A DNA stretch of 64,000 bases, from assembly GCF_014653155.1 (NCBI RefSeq), contig NZ_BNAF01000005.1:248001-312000 (forward strand), written 5' to 3'. The DNA comes from Sphingobacterium griseoflavum. GTDB lineage: Bacteria; Bacteroidota; Bacteroidia; Sphingobacteriales; Sphingobacteriaceae. A model generated the notes under the pieces. That model had not been told where the DNA came from and searched no databases. It worked only from the letters and a program-made list of their open reading frames with translations. Below are positions 54,150 to 62,562 of this stretch, piece after piece. How positions within the stretch are numbered: position 1 is the stretch's first letter; each line of letters starts with the position of its first letter. The position numbers and the translations under genes were made by a program.

Positions 54150-55430
54150 TTATAACGCAGCAACTGCTGGCAATTTCTTGACCAGCAACTGACAGGTGTA
54201 GCTATCTTTTAACTCCCTAACAATTTGCTTATTGATCAATACACGTTCAATGGTTTCTTGATTAAAATAGCGGATAGTAATCAATTCTAATCCTCGTTCT
54301 ACCGAAATCTTGTAACGTTTTTCCAACGCTTCCATCAAGGTATCAATATTTGCTCCGGTATCGTCTACACTTACACAAAAACTAATAGCACTGTTGTGCA
54401 TCATATTGATTTTGATACGATTATGGTGGAAGAGATTGAATATATGGCTCAGGTTGTCTTCCACGATAAAGGAAAAATCGCGAGGCTGAATATTGATGAA
54501 TACCTGATTGACCTTAAAGATAAAGGAGGGTATAGGCAAGCCTTGGTTCGTGCTACGGATATAGGTTCCAGGTTCTGCCGGATTCAAGAACGAACGCACA
54601 TTTAAGGCGATCTTTTTGTTTTGCAGCGGTTTTATGGTTTTGGGGTGGATAACCGTTGCACCATAGTAGGTCAATTCAATAGCGTCCGTATAGGAAAGCT
54701 CGGGTATCAGCTCGGTATGGTCAAACCATTTGGGATCTGCGTTCAAGACGCCCGGGACATCTTTCCAGATGGTGATATCATCGGCGTTTAGGCAAGACGC
54801 AAAAATAGCAGCCGAATAATCTGATCCTTCACGTCCCAATGTGGTGGTGAAGTTTTCTGATGTAGAGCCAATGAACCCTTGCGTGATGATGACATGCTCG
54901 TCTAAAATCGTCGGAAGATCACGACGGATCTTTTCTTCAGTTTTCTCCCAATCTACAGCGGCTTCGCGGTGGGTATTATCCGTGAAAATGTAGTCGCGAG
55001 CATCGAGCCATTTTGCGGCGATACCGCTGTGCAAGGCATAAGCTGCAAGAATTTTTGACGAGGCAAGTTCGCCGGTAGATACGATCTGATCGAAGAGGTA
55101 ATCGTAGGTATCCTGCGGTTCTTCTTCCAATATCCATTCCACTTCCACAAAACAGTTGGCGATCTCGTCGAAAATAGGATGATTAGGATTGTCGAAAAGG
55201 TTGGCCAGTATGTGATGGTGCCAGTCTTTGACGGCATCCAATCGGGCAAAGGCTTCGCCGGTTTGGTCAACGTAGTGCTGTGTAACTTCCATCAGACGAT
55301 CGGTGGTTTTTCCCATAGCCGAAACGACGACCAACAACTCATCTTTTTTATAGTTTGCAACGATGTGCGCCACATTTTTTATACTCTCCGCATCTTTTAC
55401 CGATGCGCCTCCAAATTTAAATACTTGCAT
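54150..55430 (-). CDS. lysC: Aspartate kinase (monofunctional)
   Basis: The protein has 426 residues. It begins VFKFGGASVKDAESIKN, the kinase start motif with catalytic Lys. GREGSDYSAAIFA and TIWKDVPGVLNADPKW form the nucleotide and aspartate site. The C-terminal ~130 residues make ACT-like regulatory domains (about 305-420). It phosphorylates aspartate, the first step towards lysine, threonine and methionine. It is not fused to homoserine dehydrogenase. Confidence 0.95.
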   Translation of the reverse strand: MQVFKFGGASVKDAESIKNVAHIVANYKKDELLVVVSAMGKTTDRLMEVTQHYVDQTGEAFARLDAVKDWHHHILANLFDNPNHPIFDEIANCFVEVEWILEEEPQDTYDYLFDQIVSTGELASSKILAAYALHSGIAAKWLDARDYIFTDNTHREAAVDWEKTEEKIRRDLPTILDEHVIITQGFIGSTSENFTTTLGREGSDYSAAIFASCLNADDITIWKDVPGVLNADPKWFDHTELIPELSYTDAIELTYYGATVIHPKTIKPLQNKKIALNVRSFLNPAEPGTYIRSTNQGLPIPSFIFKVNQVFINIQPRDFSFIVEDNLSHIFNLFHHNRIKINMMHNSAISFCVSVDDTGANIDTLMEALEKRYKISVERGLELITIRYFNQETIERVLINKQIVRELKDSYTCQLLVKKLPAVAAL

Positions 55431-55446
55431 TTAATGAATGATAAGG

Positions 55447-56295
55447 TTAGGTTTTATCCGATAGTCCATCAAACAACTTGCGTCCTTTTTCCGTCAAGAC
55501 GTCCAACAGTGCCGAATAGGGTATGACCAGCGTTGTCGGGCCCTCCGCGTACGATTTTATTTCATACGGATTGTAGTGGAACAGTAAACCATCTTTGGTC
55601 AATCCGAAGTTTTCTGGAAGCACAAAGTTTTCATTGTCAAAAAAATAGGAGCTTCCATATGAAGCTGTATCGGACAAGTTCTCCATTTTTTTGAAACGGC
55701 GTTCCGCGATCTGCAATAACTGTGTTGTATCGGCAACCAAATCTGTTAAAGCGAGCCGTTTTTTCGCAGGCACATCAAAAGAAAACCACAGTTCAATTTC
55801 CATACCGTGTGCTCCCCCTGTATAGTCGTTGATAGCAGTCTGCAGTGTCAAGATACCTCCTTCATTTAGGATAACTTTGGAATCTTGGTGTTTGAACCAA
55901 GTGTGGAATGCTTCATTTCCGGCATCGATTTGCTCTTCGGCATACTCGTTAAATCCGCCAAGGAAGCTATCGGATACTTGTTCCACCTTACTTTCTCCAT
56001 CGATAAAGATTGCCTGTTGGACTAGATCATTGATTTCTGCTTCGAATACCGGGTAGCGCGCGGTAAATATGGTGGAATCAACCTCCATCTCCGTTCCCGA
56101 AAGGTAGGGGCTAAAGGCTTTAAATTGCTTTATCTCATAATGTAACGTATCTGCTGGCGCTCGCTCGGTTGTTACATGCGACGCCGATTCCGATTTTCGA
56201 TCAGAAAAACATCCACTAACCATCAAGATGGCCAGCGCGAGCAAGAGCAGACGACTCTTGCCTTCTGTTAAAAATTTAAGGACACATTTACCCAT
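55447..56295 (-). CDS. DUF4163/DUF3298 (RsiV-like) lipoprotein
   Basis: The protein has 282 residues with a lipoprotein signal ending LMVSGC. A DUF4163-like region (about 50-150) is followed by DUF3298 (about 160-270, with YTGGAHGMEIELWFSFD, LALTDLVAD and FGLTKDGLLFHYNPYEI). The family includes anti-sigma factor RsiV, which senses lysozyme, but many members are of unknown function. Its first 28 nt overlap the GNAT gene, showing tight coupling. Confidence 0.85.
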   Translation of the reverse strand: MGKCVLKFLTEGKSRLLLLALAILMVSGCFSDRKSESASHVTTERAPADTLHYEIKQFKAFSPYLSGTEMEVDSTIFTARYPVFEAEINDLVQQAIFIDGESKVEQVSDSFLGGFNEYAEEQIDAGNEAFHTWFKHQDSKVILNEGGILTLQTAINDYTGGAHGMEIELWFSFDVPAKKRLALTDLVADTTQLLQIAERRFKKMENLSDTASYGSSYFFDNENFVLPENFGLTKDGLLFHYNPYEIKSYAEGPTTLVIPYSALLDVLTEKGRKLFDGLSDKT

Positions 56296-56714
56296 TCACT
56301 ATCAAAATCTGCTTGGTATTTCTTATAAAATGCGATGGCCGGTGCATTCCAATCCAGCACCTGCCACATGATACCGCTGTAACCCTGTTGTTGTGCGAAG
56401 GCTATAGTTCTATCCAAGAGTAATTTTCCGATACCTGCACCGCGCTCATCCGCCGTGACGATCAGATCTTCCAGATACAAACGTCGACCCTTCCACGTTG
56501 AATATCGGATATAATACAAGGCCAAACCAACGATTCGGCTGTTGCGCTCGGCTACAAAAGCTCCCCAAACGGGGTGATCACCGAAACCACTATCGACAAA
56601 TTCTTCCATGGAAACCGTTACGGCATGAGGTTGTCGTTCATATTCCGCTAATTCTCGAATTAATTCCAGCATCGCGGGACAATCGTCCATCTGTGCCGCT
56701 CTAATTATCACCAT
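56268..56714 (-). CDS. GNAT-family N-acetyltransferase
   Basis: The protein has 148 residues. The acetyl-CoA pyrophosphate loop is DERGAGIGKLLLDRTIAF; LYLEDLIV is the preceding strand and DWNAPAIAFYKKY a typical C-terminal substrate end. It resembles the diamine/spermidine-type acetyltransferases of the SSAT group, but the substrate is uncertain. It overlaps yggS by 14 nt and the DUF3298 gene by 28 nt. Confidence 0.9.
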   Translation of the reverse strand: MVIIRAAQMDDCPAMLELIRELAEYERQPHAVTVSMEEFVDSGFGDHPVWGAFVAERNSRIVGLALYYIRYSTWKGRRLYLEDLIVTADERGAGIGKLLLDRTIAFAQQQGYSGIMWQVLDWNAPAIAFYKKYQADFDSEWVNVSLNF

Positions 56715-57402
56715 CTTTTAGTTTAAAATGTTTGACCACACGTTTGCCAAAAATAGTACTTCCCAAACGCACCATGGTGCTGCCGTTCTCTATGGCCAAT
56801 TTGTAGTCGGAAGACATCCCCATCGAGAGGGTGTCGAAAGACGGTGCATCCCGGTAAAAACTGGTTTTTATGCCGTCAAAAAGCATCTTTAATTCATAGA
56901 ATTCCTCTTTGATCACTTTTTGGTTTTCCGTGTTTGTGGCAATACCCATCAGTCCACGGATGCGCACATGTTGCAATGCCGCAAACTCTTCGTCGCGCAA
57001 CAGCTCGATAAGCTCGGCATGGTCCAGTCCGAATTTGCTGTCTTCATCAGCAATGTAAACCTGCAAAAGGCAGTCGATAACCCGATGATGTTTAGCAGCG
57101 TGTTTGTTGATCTCCTTCAACAGTTTAAAGGAATCTACCGATTCAATCATAGCAACAAAAGGGGCGATATACTTGACTTTATTGGTCTGCAAATGTCCGA
57201 TTAGATGCCAAGAAATATCTTTCGGTAGGGCTTCCTGTTTTTCGAGCAACTCCTGTACCATATTTTCACCAAAAACACGTTGGCCGGCTTCGTAGGCTTC
57301 CATAATATCCGCATTGGGTTTTGTTTTGGAGACAGCCACCAGGGTGACGCCCATCGTGTTTAGCTCTTTTTGTAGGGTCTCAATATGTACAGCAATACTC
57401 AT
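56701..57402 (-). CDS. yggS: YggS-family pyridoxal phosphate homeostasis protein
   Basis: Start ATG 57402 (MSIAVHIETL); a TTG at 57411 is also in frame. The protein has about 233 residues with the alanine racemase-like barrel. LVAVSKTKP holds the PLP Lys; FGENMVQELLEKQ, WHLIGHLQTNKVKYI and MGMSSDYKLAIENGSTMVRLGSTIFG are family signatures. It controls free PLP and amino acid balance and has no catalytic activity known. It is the first gene of a five-gene minus-strand operon and overlaps no upstream gene; it is divergent from the DUF4296 gene. Confidence 0.95.
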   Translation of the reverse strand: MSIAVHIETLQKELNTMGVTLVAVSKTKPNADIMEAYEAGQRVFGENMVQELLEKQEALPKDISWHLIGHLQTNKVKYIAPFVAMIESVDSFKLLKEINKHAAKHHRVIDCLLQVYIADEDSKFGLDHAELIELLRDEEFAALQHVRIRGLMGIATNTENQKVIKEEFYELKMLFDGIKTSFYRDAPSFDTLSMGMSSDYKLAIENGSTMVRLGSTIFGKRVVKHFKLKDGDN

Positions 57403-57480
57403 TTCCGTCAAATTTATACGTTCAAAACTTTAAAAGTGGTTATTCAGATGCGTTTTTGTAAATTTGTACAAACTTACGAA

Positions 57481-58164
57481 ATGCAACGCTTATTACTTAT
57501 CATATTGTCTTCGTTTTTTTTGTTGATCTCCTGCAAAAAATCAATGCCAGATGGAATTTTATCAGAAAAGAAGATGGCCAATTTAATGGCAGACGTGCAT
57601 TTGTTGGATGGATATTTGAATACGCTGCCCGTAGACAGTTCGCGAAAGGTGATCGACGGTCTGTATGAAGAGATTTTTCGTCGGTATGGCATTGATTCAA
57701 CAGCATTTACAAAAAATTTGAGCTACTATTTTGAGGATCCATCTGCATCCAAGCAGCTATATGTTGACGTCAATAAGAAATTAACGGATTTGGATCGCGA
57801 TTATCGGGTGGAAGATTCGTTGGAAAACGCGCGGGTAAGCGATAGTATACGCCAAGTACAGTATTATACGCGTTTGCGCGATGAGGCTTACCAGCTCATT
57901 CAGCACGTATACCTGGATAGCATTCCGCTAAGCTACCGCACCTACAGAAACGATTTTATGCGCCGCGCGGGCCTAAACTTGAATATTTTCCAGAACGAGG
58001 AGGTGCCCGTAACAGAACCGGTGCCTTTACCAAGCAGCGACCTGCAACGCCCTGCACCGATATCGGGTGCCGATGCCGTGCCGAAGGCGTTGCCCACGGT
58101 GCCCAAATCGGGTTCGACAGAACGACTTCTCCCTGTGCCTCAACACAAAGTGGCGCCCAAGTAA
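57481..58164 (+). CDS. DUF4296-type lipoprotein
   Basis: Start ATG 57481 puts MQRLLLIILSSFFLLISC as a clean lipoprotein signal; a longer frame to 57385 would place it 32 residues inside. The protein has 227 residues. DUF4296-like segment MADVHLLDGYLNTLP near 30-45 is followed by a coiled-coil-like charged stretch and a Pro-rich C-terminal tail. The function is unknown. It is followed after 13 nt by mutS2 on the same strand. Confidence 0.85.
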   Translation: MQRLLLIILSSFFLLISCKKSMPDGILSEKKMANLMADVHLLDGYLNTLPVDSSRKVIDGLYEEIFRRYGIDSTAFTKNLSYYFEDPSASKQLYVDVNKKLTDLDRDYRVEDSLENARVSDSIRQVQYYTRLRDEAYQLIQHVYLDSIPLSYRTYRNDFMRRAGLNLNIFQNEEVPVTEPVPLPSSDLQRPAPISGADAVPKALPTVPKSGSTERLLPVPQHKVAPK

Positions 58165-58177
58165 ATAAAAAAAGAAT

Positions 58178-60556
58178 ATGATTTTCCCTAAAAATGCCCT
58201 AGATAAATTGGGTTTTATAGAAATTAAAAGCCTGATCAAAGAAAAGTGTCTGAGCGAGCCAGGACGGGAGATGGTAGAAAAAATACAACCGCAAACCAAA
58301 CTGGATCAAATCGATCGCTTTTTACGCCAAACGCAAGAATTCAAAGATTTGTTGGAGCATGATGCACCCTTGCCGGTGGATCATCTCTACCCAATAAAGC
58401 CCTTGGCAGAAAAGGCCAGGCTCGAAGGCGCCTTTCTCGCCGAAGAGGAATTTTACCGCATATTGCAGTCGCTCAGGACGGTATACGCTGTTATCCGTTA
58501 CTTCAATGAACGCGAGGGGCAGTATACTAATTTGGCCTTGCTCTTCGAGCATCTGCCCATCGAAACAAAAATTGTACGGCAGATTGAAACGGTAATCGAT
58601 GACCGCGGTAAGATGAAGGATAATGCCTCGCGTTTGCTGCTGGATATTACCCAACAGATCTTGAAAAGCGAGCAGGAAGCTCGCAAACGCATCGATCAGG
58701 TGTTCAAGCAGGCACAAAATAACGGGTGGACCGCCGATGGGAACCTGACCGTGCGCGACGGTAGGCTATGTATTCCGATTCTAGCGGAGAACAAACGTAA
58801 GCTGAAAGGCTTGATCCACGACGAGTCGGCAACAGGTCAAACGGCTTATATTGAGCCGGAAGAGGTGTTTCACCTCAATAATAAGGTACGCGATTTGGAG
58901 TTTGAGCGCCGCCGCGAGGTGATCCGTATCTTAACCGAGCTGACGACTGAGTTGCGCCCTCATGTGCCCCTGCTATTGGCCTATCACGGCCTGTTGAGCA
59001 AATTGGATTTTGTACGTGCCAAGGCATTGTTTGCGATCGATATTGAGGCGCATATGCCTGAACTGTCCAAAGATGCGGAGCTCAATCTGGTGAATGCACG
59101 GCATCCATTATTGTTGATCGGCGCTAAAAAAGAGCAACATGTCGTTGTTCCCCTGCATATTAAGATTGATCAGCAGGACCGCATAATTCTGGTTTCCGGA
59201 CCCAATGCCGGGGGAAAGTCGGTTTGCATGAAGACGGTAGGGCTATTGCAATTGATGGTACAGGCAGGTCTTCTTATCCCAGCGGAAAGCACATCTAAAG
59301 TCGGTATCTTTCGGCAGATCTTTGCTGATATCGGTGATGACCAGTCGATAGAAAGCGATTTGAGTACATACAGCGCGCACTTATCGAAGATGAAGCATTT
59401 TACCGAATTTGCCGATGCGCGTACCTTGGTGCTCATCGACGAGTTTGGTACGGGCACGGATCCCCTTTTTGGTGGCCCGATGGCAGAGGCGGTGCTCGAA
59501 GCGCTCAACAAAAAGAATATTCGCGGCGTGGTGACTACGCACTACTCCAACTTGAAGGTTTTTGCAGCCAATACGGTTGGTTTGGAAAATGCATCCATGC
59601 TTTTTGACAACGTGGCCATGCGGCCATTGTATATTCTGCAAGTGGGCAAGCCCGGTAGCTCTTATGCCTTTGAGATTGCACAGAAGATCGGCCTTCGGCC
59701 TGAGATCTTGGAAGCCGCCAAGCAGAAGATTGGCACGCAGCAAAAGAAGGTCGATACGTTATTGGTTGATCTCGAGCGCGATAAAAAGCTGGTGCACGAT
59801 ACCAAGATTGCCATCGGCAAGCGCGAGAAGGAACTGGAAACCCTCAAAGCGGAGTATGAATCGTTGCAAGGGCATCTGGAAGAGAACAAACGACAGCTGC
59901 TTCGTGATGCCAAGGAGGAAGCTCGGCAAATTTTGAAAGATGCCAATAAGCTTGTCGAACACACCATCGCTGAAATTAAATCCGCGCAAGCCGATAAGGA
60001 GCGCACCCGCGAACTGCGACGTGACCTGCATGCGGCGGTGGACAAGAATACGCAGAAGAAGCCGAGCCCTAAGCCGGCGGAAAGTGCCAACAACGGGTCG
60101 GAGGAGCCGATCGAAGTAGGCGATTGGGTGAAACTGCTTGACGCGGATACGGAAGCGCAAGTGATGGAAGTGGCCAAAGGCAACAATTTGATATTAGCGC
60201 TGGGCGACCTGCGCACCGTGGTCAAGAAAAATAAGGTCATCAAGTTGCGCGGTAAGGAAAAGGCCAAGGTGGTCAAGCGACACCGTGCTATGTCCAGCGA
60301 CTCGGTAGCCGATTTCCAACCTGAGGTTGATGTGCGCGGCATGCGTACCGAAGATGCCCTACGGCAGCTAGAGACTGTATTGGATCGGGCGGTCATGATC
60401 GGTTACCCTACCTTAAAGATCTTACACGGAAAGGGGGATGGTATCCTCCGTAAATTCGTGCGTGACTACCTCCGTAAATATAGCCATGTATCGCATTTCG
60501 AAGACGAACATGCTGATCGTGGGGGAGATGGCATTACATACGCCTATATAAACTAA
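58178..60556 (+). CDS. mutS2: Endonuclease MutS2
   Basis: The protein has 792 residues, normal for MutS2. It has a MutS-like lever and clamp region (about 1-300) and an ATPase with Walker A GPNAGGKSVCMK, Walker B LIDEFGTGTDP and the following TTHYS switch. A long charged coiled coil follows (about 510-640), then a C-terminal Smr nuclease domain (VDVRGMRTEDALRQL, KILHGKGDGILRKF). It lacks the mismatch-recognition domain. Family roles include suppressing recombination and rescuing collided ribosomes. Confidence 0.96.
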   Translation: MIFPKNALDKLGFIEIKSLIKEKCLSEPGREMVEKIQPQTKLDQIDRFLRQTQEFKDLLEHDAPLPVDHLYPIKPLAEKARLEGAFLAEEEFYRILQSLRTVYAVIRYFNEREGQYTNLALLFEHLPIETKIVRQIETVIDDRGKMKDNASRLLLDITQQILKSEQEARKRIDQVFKQAQNNGWTADGNLTVRDGRLCIPILAENKRKLKGLIHDESATGQTAYIEPEEVFHLNNKVRDLEFERRREVIRILTELTTELRPHVPLLLAYHGLLSKLDFVRAKALFAIDIEAHMPELSKDAELNLVNARHPLLLIGAKKEQHVVVPLHIKIDQQDRIILVSGPNAGGKSVCMKTVGLLQLMVQAGLLIPAESTSKVGIFRQIFADIGDDQSIESDLSTYSAHLSKMKHFTEFADARTLVLIDEFGTGTDPLFGGPMAEAVLEALNKKNIRGVVTTHYSNLKVFAANTVGLENASMLFDNVAMRPLYILQVGKPGSSYAFEIAQKIGLRPEILEAAKQKIGTQQKKVDTLLVDLERDKKLVHDTKIAIGKREKELETLKAEYESLQGHLEENKRQLLRDAKEEARQILKDANKLVEHTIAEIKSAQADKERTRELRRDLHAAVDKNTQKKPSPKPAESANNGSEEPIEVGDWVKLLDADTEAQVMEVAKGNNLILALGDLRTVVKKNKVIKLRGKEKAKVVKRHRAMSSDSVADFQPEVDVRGMRTEDALRQLETVLDRAVMIGYPTLKILHGKGDGILRKFVRDYLRKYSHVSHFEDEHADRGGDGITYAYIN

Positions 60557-60561
60557 AGTTT

Positions 60562-60599
60562 AAAAGCCTGCTGGAAATCTCAAATTCTAGCAGGCTTTT
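60562..60599. terminator. Bidirectional terminator after mutS2
   Basis: Perfect 11-bp arms (60562-60572 and 60589-60599) with a 16-nt loop and a T tract on the plus strand; the A-rich side serves the other strand. It lies 5 nt after the mutS2 stop codon. Confidence 0.88.
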
Positions 60600-60651
60600 T
60601 GTAGCAGGATAAGGGATAAATACGTTTTCAACCTGTGTAACATTAAAACCT

Positions 60652-60909
60652 ATGCGTAATATAATGATCCTTTCCACTCTGGCCCTTTGTGTGTTAAGCG
60701 CTTGCTCAACCAGCAAACAGACTAAGTCGTTGATCCAAGATTGTCCCGAAGAGAAAATCGTAAACAAAATGCCCATGGTACAAACAGAGGGCAAGTCCGA
60801 TAAACCTAATAGCTATTTTATCTATAAAGGCGAGCGTCGCGAAATTGCAGAGTTTGACGAGCAATGGTTAAAGGAAAACTGTGATATCAAGGAAACCGAG
60901 GTGCATTAG
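60652..60909 (+). CDS. Small lipoprotein, 85 residues
   Basis: A lipoprotein signal ends CVLSAC (Cys18), followed by a Lys/Glu-rich tail with two further Cys (DCPEEK and ENCDIK) that could form a disulphide. Small proteins of this kind are common in Bacteroidota and have no known role. It lies after the mutS2 terminator, so it has its own promoter; none was identified. Confidence 0.65.
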   Translation: MRNIMILSTLALCVLSACSTSKQTKSLIQDCPEEKIVNKMPMVQTEGKSDKPNSYFIYKGERREIAEFDEQWLKENCDIKETEVH

Positions 60910-60956
60910 TATCTTAAGGAGTTTTTGGGAAGAGCTTTTTCTTAAACGGTTTTCCA

Positions 60957-61148
60957 AAAAAAAGCCAATCCTTATCCCTTCCGTCCTCAGCCCGGACAGG
61001 GCCTTCTTTTTTTCTAAAAAAGAAGCAAAAAATCGTCGATGGATTTTTGTTGCATCCTTGTGCGGTTGTGGATAGGCAAATGACTACAGTCGCAACAAAA
61101 ATGAGGCGACATTTTCGGTTAAAAAAAGGGGAGAAGCAATAGTATTAT
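60957..61148 (+). repeat. Direct repeat copy 1 (about 190 bp)
   Basis: This copy matches 61195-61388 with an offset of 239-240 nt and a few substitutions. It contains a 10-bp hairpin in the CTTCTTTT/AAAAGAAG segment (around 61003-61025) and an 11-bp pairing between ATTTTTGTTGC and GCAACAAAAAT about 50 nt apart. Confidence 0.85.
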
Positions 61149-61194
61149 GGGGCAACCTTTCTGCCGCATGCCGCGTCTAGGCATTGCGCACCAT

Positions 61195-61388
61195 TAAAAA
61201 AATCCCAACCCTTATCCCTTCCGTCCTCAGCCCGGACAGGGCCTTCTTTTTTTCTAAAAAAGAAGCAAAAAATCGTCGATGGATTTTTGTTGCATCCTTG
61301 TGGGGTAGTGCAGAGGCAAATGACTACAATTGCAACAAAAATGAGGCGACATGTTCGCTCAACATAGGGGGCAGAGGCAATAGTATGA
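61195..61388 (+). repeat. Direct repeat copy 2 (about 190 bp)
   Basis: This is the second copy of the element at 60957-61148. The stem-forming segments are kept, and the substitutions fall mainly between them (for example the region just after the shared GCATCCTTGTG). The family resembles intergenic repeats seen in related genomes (recollection, unverified). Confidence 0.85.
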
Positions 61389-61408
61389 TACGACGAACGC
61401 TTTCGGCA

Positions 61409-62050
61409 TCACATATTATTAAAGGCATACACATAGTCTAACGATATGATAGCCTCGCTGGCGCGCCGAATGTTTTTGCGGTTTCCGGTCACTTCGTACA
61501 CCACGGTAAGGTGCTGTCCTTTCTTTTCTAGACCTTTGCGCTGTAGGCGAACTTTATGTTCAGACATGAAATGCTCGAATTCGCCCAGATGAGATACCGC
61601 AATATCCTGAAACGTTACATGGATTGTACGGACAAAATAAATATCCGCCAATAGCCGCTCAATCTTTTGAAAAAGGGAAAGGACAATAGCCATTATCGCT
61701 GTTAATAGCAGTCCTAAACTGTATTCTTCAAAGCCTATCATCATGCCGATGGCAGCCATAGACCAAATGACGGCGGCTGTAGTCAAACCCTGTACCGAGA
61801 ATTTGCCTTGGTAGATCACACCGGCACCCAAGAAACCTATGCCGGTAACGATATTAGCGGCAATACGATCGTCAGAGACATTGCCCATGCGCGACAGCAG
61901 GGTGAAGACGGTCGATCCGAAACAGATGAGGATCACGGTGCGAAAGCCCGCGGATTTATTTTTGTATTCCCGCTCAAAACCGACAATCGCGCCACATAAG
62001 ATGGACATGGCAATGCTTTGTACTCGGGTATCTTCAAACCATTCAAACAT
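61409..62050 (-). CDS. MgtC/SapB-family membrane protein
   Basis: The protein has 213 residues. Five membrane segments contain the family motifs GAIVGFEREYKNKSAGFRT and GIGFLGAGVIYQGKFSVQGLTTAAVIWSMAAIGM. A soluble C-terminal domain follows (about 140-213). Some members (MgtC) inhibit the F1Fo ATPase; others act in magnesium or acid stress, and the role here cannot be told. Confidence 0.92.
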   Translation of the reverse strand: MFEWFEDTRVQSIAMSILCGAIVGFEREYKNKSAGFRTVILICFGSTVFTLLSRMGNVSDDRIAANIVTGIGFLGAGVIYQGKFSVQGLTTAAVIWSMAAIGMMIGFEEYSLGLLLTAIMAIVLSLFQKIERLLADIYFVRTIHVTFQDIAVSHLGEFEHFMSEHKVRLQRKGLEKKGQHLTVVYEVTGNRKNIRRASEAIISLDYVYAFNNM

Positions 62051-62562
62051 ATTGATCTATTATTACGCTGTAAATATACAGGTTTTAGAGAGCACTACGG
62101 TCAGGAAAAGGGTCACACCTTGCCTTATTTCGGTGTGATTAAGATCGAAGACACGATGTGTCCCTTATAGAAAATATTGGGCAACCAACTTTGACCCCCG
62201 CGAGCCTTTTTTTGCTACTGTCCGTATTGGATAAGCAGATGTCTATTATAAACAAATTACCCTCCTGATAGCTCAAGTTTGTTAACATGAAGCGCAGCAT
62301 ACTACAAAGAAGTTTTCCACACTTGCTAAATTGTTAAAATTTGTTAAAATGATAGTAAATGCATCATTCCATTGAAATTCTCAAAATCAAAATAGCTTAA
62401 ATTATTCCACCCTTGTAAATTTATAAATAGACAAGATTAAATTTTGGAATGAGCCAGCCTAATTCTTTGTACTTCTGTGTATTAAGTTTATGTTAAGTTT
62501 CCCAATTATCACCATTGATTTCTAACTTTGCAGTACTAATTTTGAAACAACAAAAATTAAGT
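62051..62562. other. AT-rich intergenic region before the TonB receptor
   Basis: The 512-nt region contains the divergent promoters of the MgtC-like and Oar-like genes. A short direct repeat TTGTTAAAAT x2 lies around 62332-62351 and an imperfect inverted repeat (ATTCCA/TGGAAT arms) around 62403-62449. No gene is seen. Confidence 0.5.
62497..62529 (+). promoter_or_regulatory. Promoter candidate for the Oar-like receptor gene
   Basis: TAACTTTG at 62522-62529 matches the TAnnTTTG element; a T-rich -33 position lies about 20 nt upstream. The expected start of transcription is about 25-30 nt before the ATG at 62563. Confidence 0.55.

Larger units (their letters stand above)
60910..61408. other. 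Intergenic region with two repeat copies
   Basis: The 499-nt region between the small lipoprotein gene and the convergent MgtC-like gene is filled mostly by the two direct repeats described separately. Open frames inside the repeats translate to SPDRAFFFSKKEAKNRRWIF-like peptides in both copies; they arise from the shared repeat sequence and are not called as genes. Confidence 0.6.

Noticed and set aside
60881..61441. Two frames inside the repeats encoding SPDRAFFFSKKEAKNRRWIF-like peptides.
   Set aside because: The similarity comes from the repeat itself; lengths and ends differ and no start signal is shared.
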